A stretch of 64,000 nucleotides of DNA from Flavipsychrobacter sp. (GTDB taxonomy: Bacteria > Bacteroidota > Bacteroidia > Chitinophagales > Chitinophagaceae), in the NCBI GenBank assembly GCA_031292525.1, contig JARLGY010000047.1, positions 1 to 64,000 of the forward strand, read 5' to 3'. The notes beneath the pieces were generated by a model. It was not told the origin of the DNA, did not search any database, and was given only the letters and a program-made list of their open reading frames with translations. Positions 52,538 to 61,139 of the stretch are shown piece by piece. Made by a program: the position numbers and the translations under genes. Position 1 is the stretch's first letter; every line of letters begins with the position of its first letter.

Positions 52538-52996
52538 ATGTACAAATTGTTAGCTTTCTTAATACTGGTATCTTTTTGCTGTACATCGTGCCGCGACATG
52601 TTTAAACCACAAAGTATGCGTACCGGCGATAGTACCAATATAAAAAATGCCAGCGGTTTTACCGGTGATTGGTATTGGGAAAGTGGAGACACTACTAAAT
52701 CTTTTAAAATAAACCTGATACAGCTTAAAGATTCGGTGTACGGGCAGTACTGTGCTGCTTATGATAAAGGCAACAAGCTGGATTGCGAGTTTAATACAAG
52801 CTACAATATGTTTGGCCATAAAACCGGTGATTCTATAGTACTGGCTTTCCGCAGCTTCTACGGCGCTAAAAATGGAATTGCAGTATTGACTCCACAGGGC
52901 AAAACCCTGCAATGGCGCATTAGCTTGATGCCAGTTGGCGGCGACTGTTTTGCACCGGTGCAGGCTGTTATGTATAGGAGTATTAAAAACTGGTAG
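52538..52996 (+). CDS. Lipoprotein of unknown function
   Basis: A 152-residue protein with a lipoprotein signal (LLAFLILVSFCCTSC, lipidated cysteine C18 in TSCRD). The mature domain opens with GFTGDWYWESGDTTKSFKINL and is beta-rich, similar in pattern to small calycin/lipocalin-like envelope proteins that begin with a G-x-W motif, and ends with VMYRSIKNW. No ligand can be predicted. A degenerate copy of its 3' end occurs at 53732-53773, after the next gene. Confidence 0.65.
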   Translation: MYKLLAFLILVSFCCTSCRDMFKPQSMRTGDSTNIKNASGFTGDWYWESGDTTKSFKINLIQLKDSVYGQYCAAYDKGNKLDCEFNTSYNMFGHKTGDSIVLAFRSFYGAKNGIAVLTPQGKTLQWRISLMPVGGDCFAPVQAVMYRSIKNW

Positions 52997-53039
52997 TAAA
53001 AGTATTTTAAATTTGTAGGTAACATATAAACCTAAGGGT

Positions 53040-53717
53040 ATGCTAAAGAATATATTTGTCTTAACGACGTTTGTATGCCTTGTTGTCGCATGTTCAAAAA
53101 ATACGAATAATATCGCACCTACAGATTCTATTCAATCGTTACTCAATGATACAACTGGGCCGGTTGTAACAATAGATAGTATGCCACTTACGGTAGGAAA
53201 TTCATGGACATACACATCGGGTACTGATACATATATGATAAAAGTAACGGCCGATACAACAATAAATGGAGCAAGGGCTGCAAAGGTTTCTACTTTCAAG
53301 GATGGAGCTATAAGCACAGCATATTACACCAATAAGAGCGATGGTTATTACCTTGTAGCAAAAGAGTATGCCAATCCAGACTCTTTGGCGATATTGGCTA
53401 CTCCGGTCAGACGATTGGCTTTTCCCAATGTACTTAACGACAGCTGGAGCACGGCAGATAGTTTAGGCTATCCTCCCACGTTGGTTAATGCTACTTCGCA
53501 ATGGCTTGATTATGATAAAGTGACCACACCAGCAGGAGTATTTAATTGTTGTAAGTTGCTATACTATTCTTTAAACTATGGGGCTTCTACCTATAATTAT
53601 TATTCAACTAAAGGACTTGTAAAGCAAGTAACAATAGCAAGCACCTCAAAAGGGCCTGGTGCAGGGCCCTATTCCTTTATAGCTGGCACCACTACATTGA
53701 TAGCTGTCAATTTTTAG
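53040..53717 (+). CDS. Lipoprotein of unknown function
   Basis: A 225-residue protein with a lipoprotein signal (MLKNIFVLTTFVCLVVAC, lipidated C18). The mature part after a polar linker is beta-rich, with NSWTYTSGTDTYMIKVT near residue 58 and a KGLVKQVTIAST end, the pattern of a common Bacteroidota lipoprotein type of unknown function. It follows the previous lipoprotein by 43 bases and may be in the same unit. Confidence 0.65.
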   Translation: MLKNIFVLTTFVCLVVACSKNTNNIAPTDSIQSLLNDTTGPVVTIDSMPLTVGNSWTYTSGTDTYMIKVTADTTINGARAAKVSTFKDGAISTAYYTNKSDGYYLVAKEYANPDSLAILATPVRRLAFPNVLNDSWSTADSLGYPPTLVNATSQWLDYDKVTTPAGVFNCCKLLYYSLNYGASTYNYYSTKGLVKQVTIASTSKGPGAGPYSFIAGTTTLIAVNF

Positions 53718-53731
53718 TTGATTGTTTTGCG

Positions 53732-53773
53732 CGGGTTAGTGCAGTGATGTACAGGAGTATAAAGAACTGCTAA
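53732..53773 (+). pseudogene. Remnant of the 3' end of the 52538 lipoprotein gene
   Basis: The frame from 53732 reads RVSAVMYRSIKNC and then TAA. It matches the end of the lipoprotein at 52538-52996 (PVQAVMYRSIKNW, then TAG), with synonymous differences in several codons. The rest of a copy is missing, so this is a leftover of an old duplication around the 53040 gene. Confidence 0.6.
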
Positions 53774-53791
53774 GAGTGTGGGCTGTTTAAT

Positions 53792-54415
53792 TCAATTAAA
53801 TGGTGCAATGATTTCTTGGATTTTAAGGACATCTCCAATTGCTTCATAAAGTATTTCGTAAATATCTTCGCCTATGAAACCTATATCTTTTGGACTAATT
53901 TTATCAATAGCGTTGTTTTGTTCAATGCCAGTTTTGTCTCTGTGTGCAAATAAATTATTACGTATATACTTTAGATCTGTAGTATAAAGCTCATGAATAC
54001 TAACTATTTTTAAGCGGTGACTTTCTAATCTAATTGCAAGTTCCTTTATTGAGCTATCAGCATCTATTATATACAGGTCAATAATGTTTTCTAATTTATT
54101 TAGAAATCTACTTCCACCATTCTCTTTTCTTTTTTCGAGGGCATCAGAACAATGAATAGCTAACGCTCTGGAAAAATAATTCATCTCCCATTCATCACCT
54201 AGCACCCTATTTATCAGCAAATGCTTACAGCATATCGCTATATCCAAATTCAATAATGTAGTAAAAAGTATGAAATCAGAAATCTGATCGTGTTTTTCTG
54301 AATTTTCTTCGATAGGCAGATCAACATAAGTAACTAACAAATTTCTGAACTTATGAAGCCCAGCAATTTGTTTCTTGTAATAATCATCTATTTTCTGAAT
54401 ATCACTAATTCCCAT
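53792..54415 (-). CDS. HEPN-like protein of unknown function
   Basis: A 207-residue, almost all-alpha soluble protein. It carries R152-N-N-L-F-A-H158, an RX5H motif in the place and context (YIRNNLFAHRDK) typical of HEPN domains, many of which are RNases in toxin or defence systems; AbiU2-like proteins have the same R-N-x-L-x-A-H pattern. The rest has long helices with HCSDALEKRKENGG. No nucleotidyltransferase (MNT) antitoxin or other system gene is next to it. The HEPN fold alone also occurs in non-catalytic proteins. Confidence 0.5.
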   Translation of the reverse strand: MGISDIQKIDDYYKKQIAGLHKFRNLLVTYVDLPIEENSEKHDQISDFILFTTLLNLDIAICCKHLLINRVLGDEWEMNYFSRALAIHCSDALEKRKENGGSRFLNKLENIIDLYIIDADSSIKELAIRLESHRLKIVSIHELYTTDLKYIRNNLFAHRDKTGIEQNNAIDKISPKDIGFIGEDIYEILYEAIGDVLKIQEIIAPFN

Positions 54416-54552
54416 ACACGAATATATGTAAAAATGAATGTCTGTCTTAGTAATTCATTTAAGTTGGCTCTCAATAATCTTTCATTTATTTAACCGCATT
54501 ATTCAAGCCTATTCTCTCCCAATTATTATTTTCTTATTTTCCTAATATCATC

Positions 54553-54560
54553 TATCTTTG
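54553..54560 (+). promoter_or_regulatory. -7 promoter element of rpsA
   Basis: TATCTTTG is a full TAnnTTTG match, giving a leader of about 35 bases that contains the Shine-Dalgarno sequence of rpsA. Confidence 0.5.
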
Positions 54561-54583
54561 CAGTCCCAAAAATCTATTTTAAA

Positions 54584-54589
54584 AGGAGG
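54584..54589 (+). promoter_or_regulatory. Strong Shine-Dalgarno sequence of rpsA
   Basis: AGGAGG, inside AAAAGGAGGACC, lies 9 bases before the TTG at 54599. It is the clearest Shine-Dalgarno sequence noticed in the window and decides the choice of the TTG start. Other starts examined (632, 20052, 41814) have A/T-rich leaders without one. Confidence 0.7.
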
Positions 54590-54598
54590 ACCAAAAAA

Positions 54599-56620
54599 TT
54601 GGAAGAACAAACTATCCAAAATCAAACAAACGAAGAGTCAACTAAAAATGTTCATGAAGAAGCGCAAAACGCTACACCACAGGAGCATAATGACTCTACT
54701 ACACCTCAGGCATCAACTGAGGAAACTGCACAGAATGTAGATGCTGACACAGCACACGAACTGGCACAACCAGCACAAGAAGAAGCCGCACAGCCACGCA
54801 GGCAAAGGGCTTACTACGAGGCACCATCTGCTACTGAACACGACGATTTCGATTGGAGCGTGGACAAACGCAACGTGGCTTCTTATGGTAAAGAAGATCG
54901 CGTAAAGCTGGAAGTAATCTATGACAGCACCTTCAAAACAATTGAAGAGTCTGAACTGCTTAGGGGTACTATAGTCGGTATCACTAAAACTGACGTTATC
55001 ATCAACATCGGCTTCAAATCTGATGGCCTTGTTTCACTGAACGAATTCCGCGATATGCCGGAAGTGAAGATCGGTGAGGACATTGAAGTGATGGTAGTTG
55101 AAAAAGAAGACCGTCACGGTCACCTTCACCTGAGTCGCAAACTGGCCCGCCAACTGCGCGCATGGCAGAAGATCGTTGACTTCTACAAAACAGGCGAAGT
55201 GGTTACAGGTACCATTACATCTAAGACCAAAGGTGGTCTTATTGTGGATGTTTATGGCCTCGAAACATTCCTTCCCGGTTCACAGATCGATGTTAAGCCT
55301 GTTACTGATTACGATCAGTATGTGGGTAAAACAATGGATTTCAAGGTTGTTAAGATCAATGAAACCATCCGTAACGCCGTTGTATCTCACAAAGCGCTTA
55401 TCGAAAGCGATATTGAGCAGCAGCGTAGTGTTATCATATCACAGCTGGAAAAAGGCCAGGTACTGGAAGGTACTGTTAAGAATGTTACCGACTTCGGTGC
55501 GTTCATCGACCTCGGCGGTGTTGATGGTTTACTATACATTACCGACATTAGCTGGGGCCGCGTAACGCACCCAAGCGAAGTGCTGGAAAACGGACAGAAA
55601 CTGAATGTGGTTGTTCTTGACTTTGATGACGAGAAAAAACGCATCAGCCTTGGCTTGAAACAACTTACTCCTCATCCATGGGATAACCTGCCTGCTGAAA
55701 TAGTAGAAGGCGCTCACATTAAGGGTAAAGTTGTGAACATTGAAGACTACGGCGCATTCCTGGAAATTATGCCAGGTGTAGAAGGTCTTGTTCACGTATC
55801 TGAGATCACATGGTCTTCACAGCCTATCAATGCTAAAGAATTCTTCAAAATGGGCGAAGAGTTTGAAGCAGTTGTAGTAACGCTGGATAAGGACGAGCGC
55901 AAGATGAGCTTGTCTATCAAGCAAATGACTGAAGATCCTTGGGATACTATTGAAAACAGGTTCCCTGTTGACAGCCGTCACAATGGTGTTGTAAAGAACA
56001 TTACTCCTTATGGTGTGTTTGTAGAACTGCAGACCGGTATAGGTGGTATGATACACATCAGCGACCTGAGCTGGATCAAGCGTTATAACCACCCAAGCGA
56101 ATTTGTGAAGGTTGGTGACAACATAGAAGTAATGATCCTGTCTATAGACAAGGAAAACCGCAAACTGGCTCTTGGTCACAAACAGCTGGAAGAAGATCCT
56201 TGGAATACATTTGAAACCATCTTCCCAATTGGCTCTATCCACGAAGGTAGTGTAACAAGAAAGGACGATAAGGGTGCATCTGTACAGCTGCAATATGGCC
56301 TGGAAGCTTACGCTCCTGCACGCCACCTGCGCAAAGAAGATGGTGAAAATGTTGAGGTAGATGAAACACTGCCTTTCATGATCATCGAATTCGATCGCAA
56401 CGACAAACGTATCATGGTTTCGCACAGCAAAGTGTGGGAACAAGGTAAGGTAGAAGAAAAGGAATCGCAGAAGAAAGAAGCTGCTGCTGAAAGCGACAAA
56501 ACCAAGAAAGCTGTAAAGAACATACAGAGCAAGGTTGAAAAACCAACACTTGGTGACCTGGGCGCACTAGCTGCACTGAAAGACAAGATGAAGAAAGCTG
56601 AAGAAGGCGACGGACAGTAA
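54599..56620 (+). CDS. rpsA: 30S ribosomal protein S1
   Basis: A 673-residue RNA-binding protein that brings mRNA to the 30S subunit. After an acidic, Gln/Glu/Thr-rich N-terminal extension of about 100 residues, six S1 domains are seen, at about residues 120-182, 199-265, 285-354, 370-442, 460-528 and 544-610, each with the (V/F)xGxV...GxFV(E/D)L...G(L/M)(I/V)H(I/V)S pattern. The first two differ most, as in other S1 proteins, and the sixth is the most degenerate. The start is TTG at 54599, set by the strong Shine-Dalgarno sequence; there is no ATG before the first S1 domain in a suitable place. A terminator follows at 56648. Confidence 0.93.
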   Translation: MEEQTIQNQTNEESTKNVHEEAQNATPQEHNDSTTPQASTEETAQNVDADTAHELAQPAQEEAAQPRRQRAYYEAPSATEHDDFDWSVDKRNVASYGKEDRVKLEVIYDSTFKTIEESELLRGTIVGITKTDVIINIGFKSDGLVSLNEFRDMPEVKIGEDIEVMVVEKEDRHGHLHLSRKLARQLRAWQKIVDFYKTGEVVTGTITSKTKGGLIVDVYGLETFLPGSQIDVKPVTDYDQYVGKTMDFKVVKINETIRNAVVSHKALIESDIEQQRSVIISQLEKGQVLEGTVKNVTDFGAFIDLGGVDGLLYITDISWGRVTHPSEVLENGQKLNVVVLDFDDEKKRISLGLKQLTPHPWDNLPAEIVEGAHIKGKVVNIEDYGAFLEIMPGVEGLVHVSEITWSSQPINAKEFFKMGEEFEAVVVTLDKDERKMSLSIKQMTEDPWDTIENRFPVDSRHNGVVKNITPYGVFVELQTGIGGMIHISDLSWIKRYNHPSEFVKVGDNIEVMILSIDKENRKLALGHKQLEEDPWNTFETIFPIGSIHEGSVTRKDDKGASVQLQYGLEAYAPARHLRKEDGENVEVDETLPFMIIEFDRNDKRIMVSHSKVWEQGKVEEKESQKKEAAAESDKTKKAVKNIQSKVEKPTLGDLGALAALKDKMKKAEEGDGQ

Positions 56621-56647
56621 TCCAAGTTTATAAAGCTTAATGAATAG

Positions 56648-56678
56648 AAAAGACCGCTGCAACTGTAGCGGTCTTTTT
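56648..56678 (+). terminator. Terminator of rpsA
   Basis: AAAAGACCGCT (56648-56658) and AGCGGTCTTTT (56667-56677) form a perfect 11-bp stem with an 8-base loop, running into T. Confidence 0.9.
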
Positions 56679-56720
56679 CATTTTTTATGTTTACAGTCAT
56701 CATTTAATAAAATGTTTATC

Positions 56721-56753
56721 ATTGAATCGTATAAGATAAATGTGCTAAATTTG
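56721..56753 (+). promoter_or_regulatory. Promoter of the SBBP-repeat gene
   Basis: ATTG (56721-56724, TTG at 56722-56724) and TAAATTTG (56746-56753) are 21 bases apart, a good Bacteroidota promoter, 35 bases before the ATG. Confidence 0.55.
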
Positions 56754-56788
56754 ACATGATAAATCCTTTTTTAATATCATAACTTACC

Positions 56789-59700
56789 ATGAAGCATCCT
56801 TACTATCGAATTTCCCTGGTCTCGGTTCTCTTTTGTTTTTTATTATTATCATCATCTCCTTGTTTTGCTTTTCCGGGCAATGCTATAAAACACACTCCTG
56901 CAGAAATGATGGAGCAACAGCAGGTTGTAAAATTGTTGTTTACAGAAAATAATGGCCAGGTAAAAGACGATAAAGGCAAGGTACGGCCCGACATTTTATT
57001 TACTGCACATAGTGGCGGTGCCCAACTATATTTTACTGCTGCAGGTATCAATTACCAGTTCATAAGATTAATAAAACCCGAAGGGTACGATAAAAAAGAT
57101 ATTGTTAGACAAACTGAAATATCAGGGCAAATAAAAGCTGAAACATGCATGTTTTCCTTGTCGCTTGAAGGGGCTAATCAACATCCTAAAATACGTAAAG
57201 AGAATAAAAATACCTTCACTGAAAATTTCTATACTACCGTAAGTGGTGAGGGAATTACTAAGGTAGCTACTTACGAGAAAATAGTCTATGAGAATGTATA
57301 TCCCAATGTTGACTGGATAATATATAGCAATGGCAACAGGTTGAAGTATGATTTTATTGTACATCCTGGTGGTAACCCTAAACAAATAAGGCTTAAAATT
57401 AAAGATGCCAAAAGTGTACAGATTACACCAGAAGGTGAGCTGTTGATGAAAACGGCTTTAGGCGAAATAAAAGAGAAAGCTCCGGAAAGCTTTGCCAATA
57501 ACGAGCACGTAAAAACAAAATTCAGGAAAAATAATGATGGCACTATCGGTTTTGATGTAAATGCACCTTCCGGGAAAGAACTACGTATAGATCCATATGT
57601 AACCTGGGCAACTTATTATGGGGGTAGTGATGTAGACTGCTTTTATTCGTGTGCAGCAGATGCATCGGGCAATTTATATGCTACGGGTTATACTTATTCA
57701 AACAACGGCATCGCTTCGCCGGGTAGTTACTATTCAATGCGCTCTACCGCGGTAAGTGGCATGATTGTGAAGTTTAACGCAAACGGTAACAGGTTATGGG
57801 CTACATATTATGATTCAGTCAGTGCAAGTTATCCCTTGGGTGATGGGACGGTTTTTTATGGATGTGCAGTAGATCCCAATAGCAACGTATATGCATCAGG
57901 CAGTGATCAGCAATTTGGGGCAGTTCTTGTCAAATTCAGCCCTTCAGGAACAATGAAATGGACACTGCGTTGGGCTACTAATTACATACTCTGTAGTGGT
58001 GCGGCGGCAAAAGCAGGAGCATGTTGTACTGATCATTCAGGAAATGTATTTTTGACAGGCTGGACAGAATGCCGATATGGTGTCGTAGCTGGCAACGCAT
58101 TTAAAAGTTATCCCCCCGACGTTTATTCTCACGATGCTTTTCTTGCAAAATTTGATTCTTCAGGAAATGTGCAATGGGGTACTTATTATGGGTTAACAGG
58201 TACGTTTGCAAATGGTTTTCTAAGTGATGATTATGGTACCAGTGTTGTATGTGATGATACCGGCAATGTGTATATGGGTGGTAATACTGATTCAGACTCA
58301 GATATAGCGAGCCCAGGGGCTTTCGATACAGTTAAACCTTCACCTTCTGGCCAAAACTCTACTTTTATTGCAAAATTTGATGCCTACGGTAATCGTAAAT
58401 GGGCTACATATGGTTATGCCGGCAACATGTCGTACCAGTCTCTTGCTACCGATGCTACAGGCAATATTTATTTGTCAGGTAGTACGGCAGCCTCTGGCTA
58501 TGCAACCTCAGGTGCCTATCAAACAACAAATAATGGGGGCAATGATGCATACCTGGCAAAATTCAATGGCAATGGATCGCACTTGTGGACAACATATTTT
58601 GGAGGGAGCGGGAATGAGGATGGGAAAGTTTTTACAGACAAAGGGGCATATGTTTATCTTACTGGAGTAACTGCTTCAAATACGAATATTATTCCTTCAT
58701 GTAGTTATCAGAATACGTATGGTGGCAATAGCGATGGATATATTGCTAAATTTGACACTTCTGGTAATATACAATGGGCAACTTATTATGGCGGTAATAA
58801 TGCAGATGTTATTTATAGCGGTGCAGCTGATACATTAGGTAATGTATATGTTGTTGGCAGCACAACATCTACGTCCGGCATTGCTACTGCAAATTCTTAC
58901 CAGGACACATTAGGGGGGAGTATAGATGGTTTTATATCAAGGCTTTCAAATAATTACACAGTTAGCACCGGCATTGTTAGCAGCAGCACAGGCCAGGTTG
59001 GTAACACTTATTGTCCTGGAGCCACAATTATTATACCTTTCGGGTCTTCCTTATCTGGTAATTCATGTACTACACCCTCTTCGGTAACGTTTTTTGCGCA
59101 GCTTTCAGATAATACCGGTTCATTTGCATCCCCGGTCAATATCGGTACCTATACTGCAACAACAGGAGATACTATTACAGGTATTATACCTATGAATACA
59201 CCTCAAGGTAACGGCTACAGGATACGTGTTATTTGTAATGTATTAGGAAGTACAAGCTTTGATAATGGTACTAATATTACAGTTAACGGACCTGCAGCCA
59301 TTCCAGTATTTAATAGCGGTGCTTCTTCTACAAGATGTATAGGTGCAGGTGTCGTTACTTATACAGCTACTGCATTATATAGCAATGGCATTACTTATTC
59401 GCTTGATAGCGCTTCTCTCGCGGCAGGTAATAGCATTAATAGCGCTACAGGAACTGCTACCTACATTGCTGGTTGGGGCGGACCATCAGAGATTACAGCT
59501 ACAGCTACAGGATGTAATGGCAGTATAGCTGCTGCAATCCATAGGGTAAGCTTTATTACTACTCCTCCTCTGCCAGGGGCGTTCATAACTTCAACAGATT
59601 CTGTATGTGTAAAACATTCTGGGGTATACGTCATCCCTACCGATACGTTTACTCATGCATGGTCGTATACTGGTACCGGCGCAAGTATATCTGGTGGGGG

Positions 59701-60949
59701 CGATAGTGTGTATATCAGTTTCAATAACACTGCCACATCTGGATTTGTAAGGGTCAATTCATCTAATGTATGTGGTACCACATTGGCATACCTCACAAAG
59801 AATGTAGTTGTCAATACAAACCCAGTTGTGTCTGTTACCGGTAACAGCTTTTTCTGCGAAGGAGGAAGTGATACACTTACAGCTACAGGCGCTACTAGCT
59901 ATACGTGGAGCCCTACGGCAACTGCCTTAGGTGGGGATATATTTATGGTAACCCCCCCGGTTAACCCTGTTACAGTATATACCGTAATTGGTAAACAAAA
60001 TGGATGCACCGATACAATAACTGTATCATTAACTAAAGTTTATAACCCTGTAGTAACTATTACGGGTGCATCCGTAATTTGTATAGGTAAGGCTGATACT
60101 TTAAAAGCAAGTGGAGGGTCTTATTATGTTTGGTACCCATCGAGTACATTATCTTCATCAACAGGTTCATCAGTTATAGCTAATTCGGCAGTAACAACTA
60201 CATATAATGTTGTAGGTTTTACGGCACAACATTGCACTGATACCGCGATAAAAATAGTAACAGTAGTCCCATTGCCCAATGATAGTATCATTACAGATAC
60301 GCCTTATTTGTGTCCAGGCAAAACGTTACTTATAAGTGCTGCAACAGATACATCCTACCATTACCAATGGCAATTAAATGGAACTAATCTTAATGTTACT
60401 GCTTCAGCCTTGTTAGTTTCTGATAGTGGTTCATATGACGTGCGCATTACCAATGCAGCATGTACTGTAACATCTGCTGTTATACACGTAGTTGAGGTTT
60501 CTGCACAGTTACCGATAATTACCATTACGGGCACTCAGTTGTGTGTTCAGCATTTTGCGAAGTATCAGTGGTATTTGGACGGTACGCCAATACAGGGAGA
60601 TAGTACACAGTGTATTAACATCATATCAAATGGGGTGTATACTGTAAATGTGATAAATGATTCGGGATGTTCGGGCAGTGTAATACTGAATGTAAATGTT
60701 GGATTTGAAAATGTTCAGAAAAATCCTGTAGAATTATATCCTAATCCTACAACTGGACTCTTAAATATCAAAAGCACAGAAAAAGTAAGTTTTATTGTTA
60801 GCAGTTTGGATGGCAGGGAACTGATGCGTGGTAGTAACGTGTCACAAATCGATATGAGCAAATTACCCGATGCAATTTACCTGATAAAAATTTACGATAG
60901 AAATAACAACCTACTGAAGCTGGACAAACTAGTAAAAGCTGCGTGGTGA
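56789..60949 (+). CDS. Large SBBP-repeat surface protein with T9SS sorting domain
   Basis: A 1386-residue secreted protein. A signal peptide (to about residue 28) is followed by an N-terminal beta region typical of these proteins (LFTENNGQVKDDKGKVRPDI), then SBBP-type beta-propeller repeats marked by WATYYGG-type motifs (WATYYGGSDVDCFYS, IQWATYYGGNNADVIYS) and G-N-(L/V)-Y-(A/V)-x-G strands (about residues 270-710). Next come Ig/PKD-like domains rich in cysteine pairs and Ser/Thr/Gly, and a final T9SS type A sorting domain (about residues 1314-1386, VELYPNPTTGLLNIK to KLDKLVKAAW). The role is unknown (adhesion or matrix). The tail resembles that of the gene at 1-297. Confidence 0.88.
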   Translation: MKHPYYRISLVSVLFCFLLLSSSPCFAFPGNAIKHTPAEMMEQQQVVKLLFTENNGQVKDDKGKVRPDILFTAHSGGAQLYFTAAGINYQFIRLIKPEGYDKKDIVRQTEISGQIKAETCMFSLSLEGANQHPKIRKENKNTFTENFYTTVSGEGITKVATYEKIVYENVYPNVDWIIYSNGNRLKYDFIVHPGGNPKQIRLKIKDAKSVQITPEGELLMKTALGEIKEKAPESFANNEHVKTKFRKNNDGTIGFDVNAPSGKELRIDPYVTWATYYGGSDVDCFYSCAADASGNLYATGYTYSNNGIASPGSYYSMRSTAVSGMIVKFNANGNRLWATYYDSVSASYPLGDGTVFYGCAVDPNSNVYASGSDQQFGAVLVKFSPSGTMKWTLRWATNYILCSGAAAKAGACCTDHSGNVFLTGWTECRYGVVAGNAFKSYPPDVYSHDAFLAKFDSSGNVQWGTYYGLTGTFANGFLSDDYGTSVVCDDTGNVYMGGNTDSDSDIASPGAFDTVKPSPSGQNSTFIAKFDAYGNRKWATYGYAGNMSYQSLATDATGNIYLSGSTAASGYATSGAYQTTNNGGNDAYLAKFNGNGSHLWTTYFGGSGNEDGKVFTDKGAYVYLTGVTASNTNIIPSCSYQNTYGGNSDGYIAKFDTSGNIQWATYYGGNNADVIYSGAADTLGNVYVVGSTTSTSGIATANSYQDTLGGSIDGFISRLSNNYTVSTGIVSSSTGQVGNTYCPGATIIIPFGSSLSGNSCTTPSSVTFFAQLSDNTGSFASPVNIGTYTATTGDTITGIIPMNTPQGNGYRIRVICNVLGSTSFDNGTNITVNGPAAIPVFNSGASSTRCIGAGVVTYTATALYSNGITYSLDSASLAAGNSINSATGTATYIAGWGGPSEITATATGCNGSIAAAIHRVSFITTPPLPGAFITSTDSVCVKHSGVYVIPTDTFTHAWSYTGTGASISGGGDSVYISFNNTATSGFVRVNSSNVCGTTLAYLTKNVVVNTNPVVSVTGNSFFCEGGSDTLTATGATSYTWSPTATALGGDIFMVTPPVNPVTVYTVIGKQNGCTDTITVSLTKVYNPVVTITGASVICIGKADTLKASGGSYYVWYPSSTLSSSTGSSVIANSAVTTTYNVVGFTAQHCTDTAIKIVTVVPLPNDSIITDTPYLCPGKTLLISAATDTSYHYQWQLNGTNLNVTASALLVSDSGSYDVRITNAACTVTSAVIHVVEVSAQLPIITITGTQLCVQHFAKYQWYLDGTPIQGDSTQCINIISNGVYTVNVINDSGCSGSVILNVNVGFENVQKNPVELYPNPTTGLLNIKSTEKVSFIVSSLDGRELMRGSNVSQIDMSKLPDAIYLIKIYDRNNNLLKLDKLVKAAW

Positions 60950-61139
60950 TGTAGCTTTAATTGGCAATGTAATATGGAAAGTTTTGTAAAACATCAAACA
61001 CAAATTTAGTACACCTTTTTTTATTTGGTTTTACCAAGGTTATTGCGAATTTTTGCCGTCTTATTATCAGAATATATTGTGTATTTGTTGGTGGGGTTTA
61101 CCGATAGATGATCAATTGTTGTAGTTGGAAAAAATAGGT

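Noticed and set aside
55817-56443. 208-residue minus-strand ORF
   Set aside because: Antisense to rpsA; composition is that of a shadow frame.
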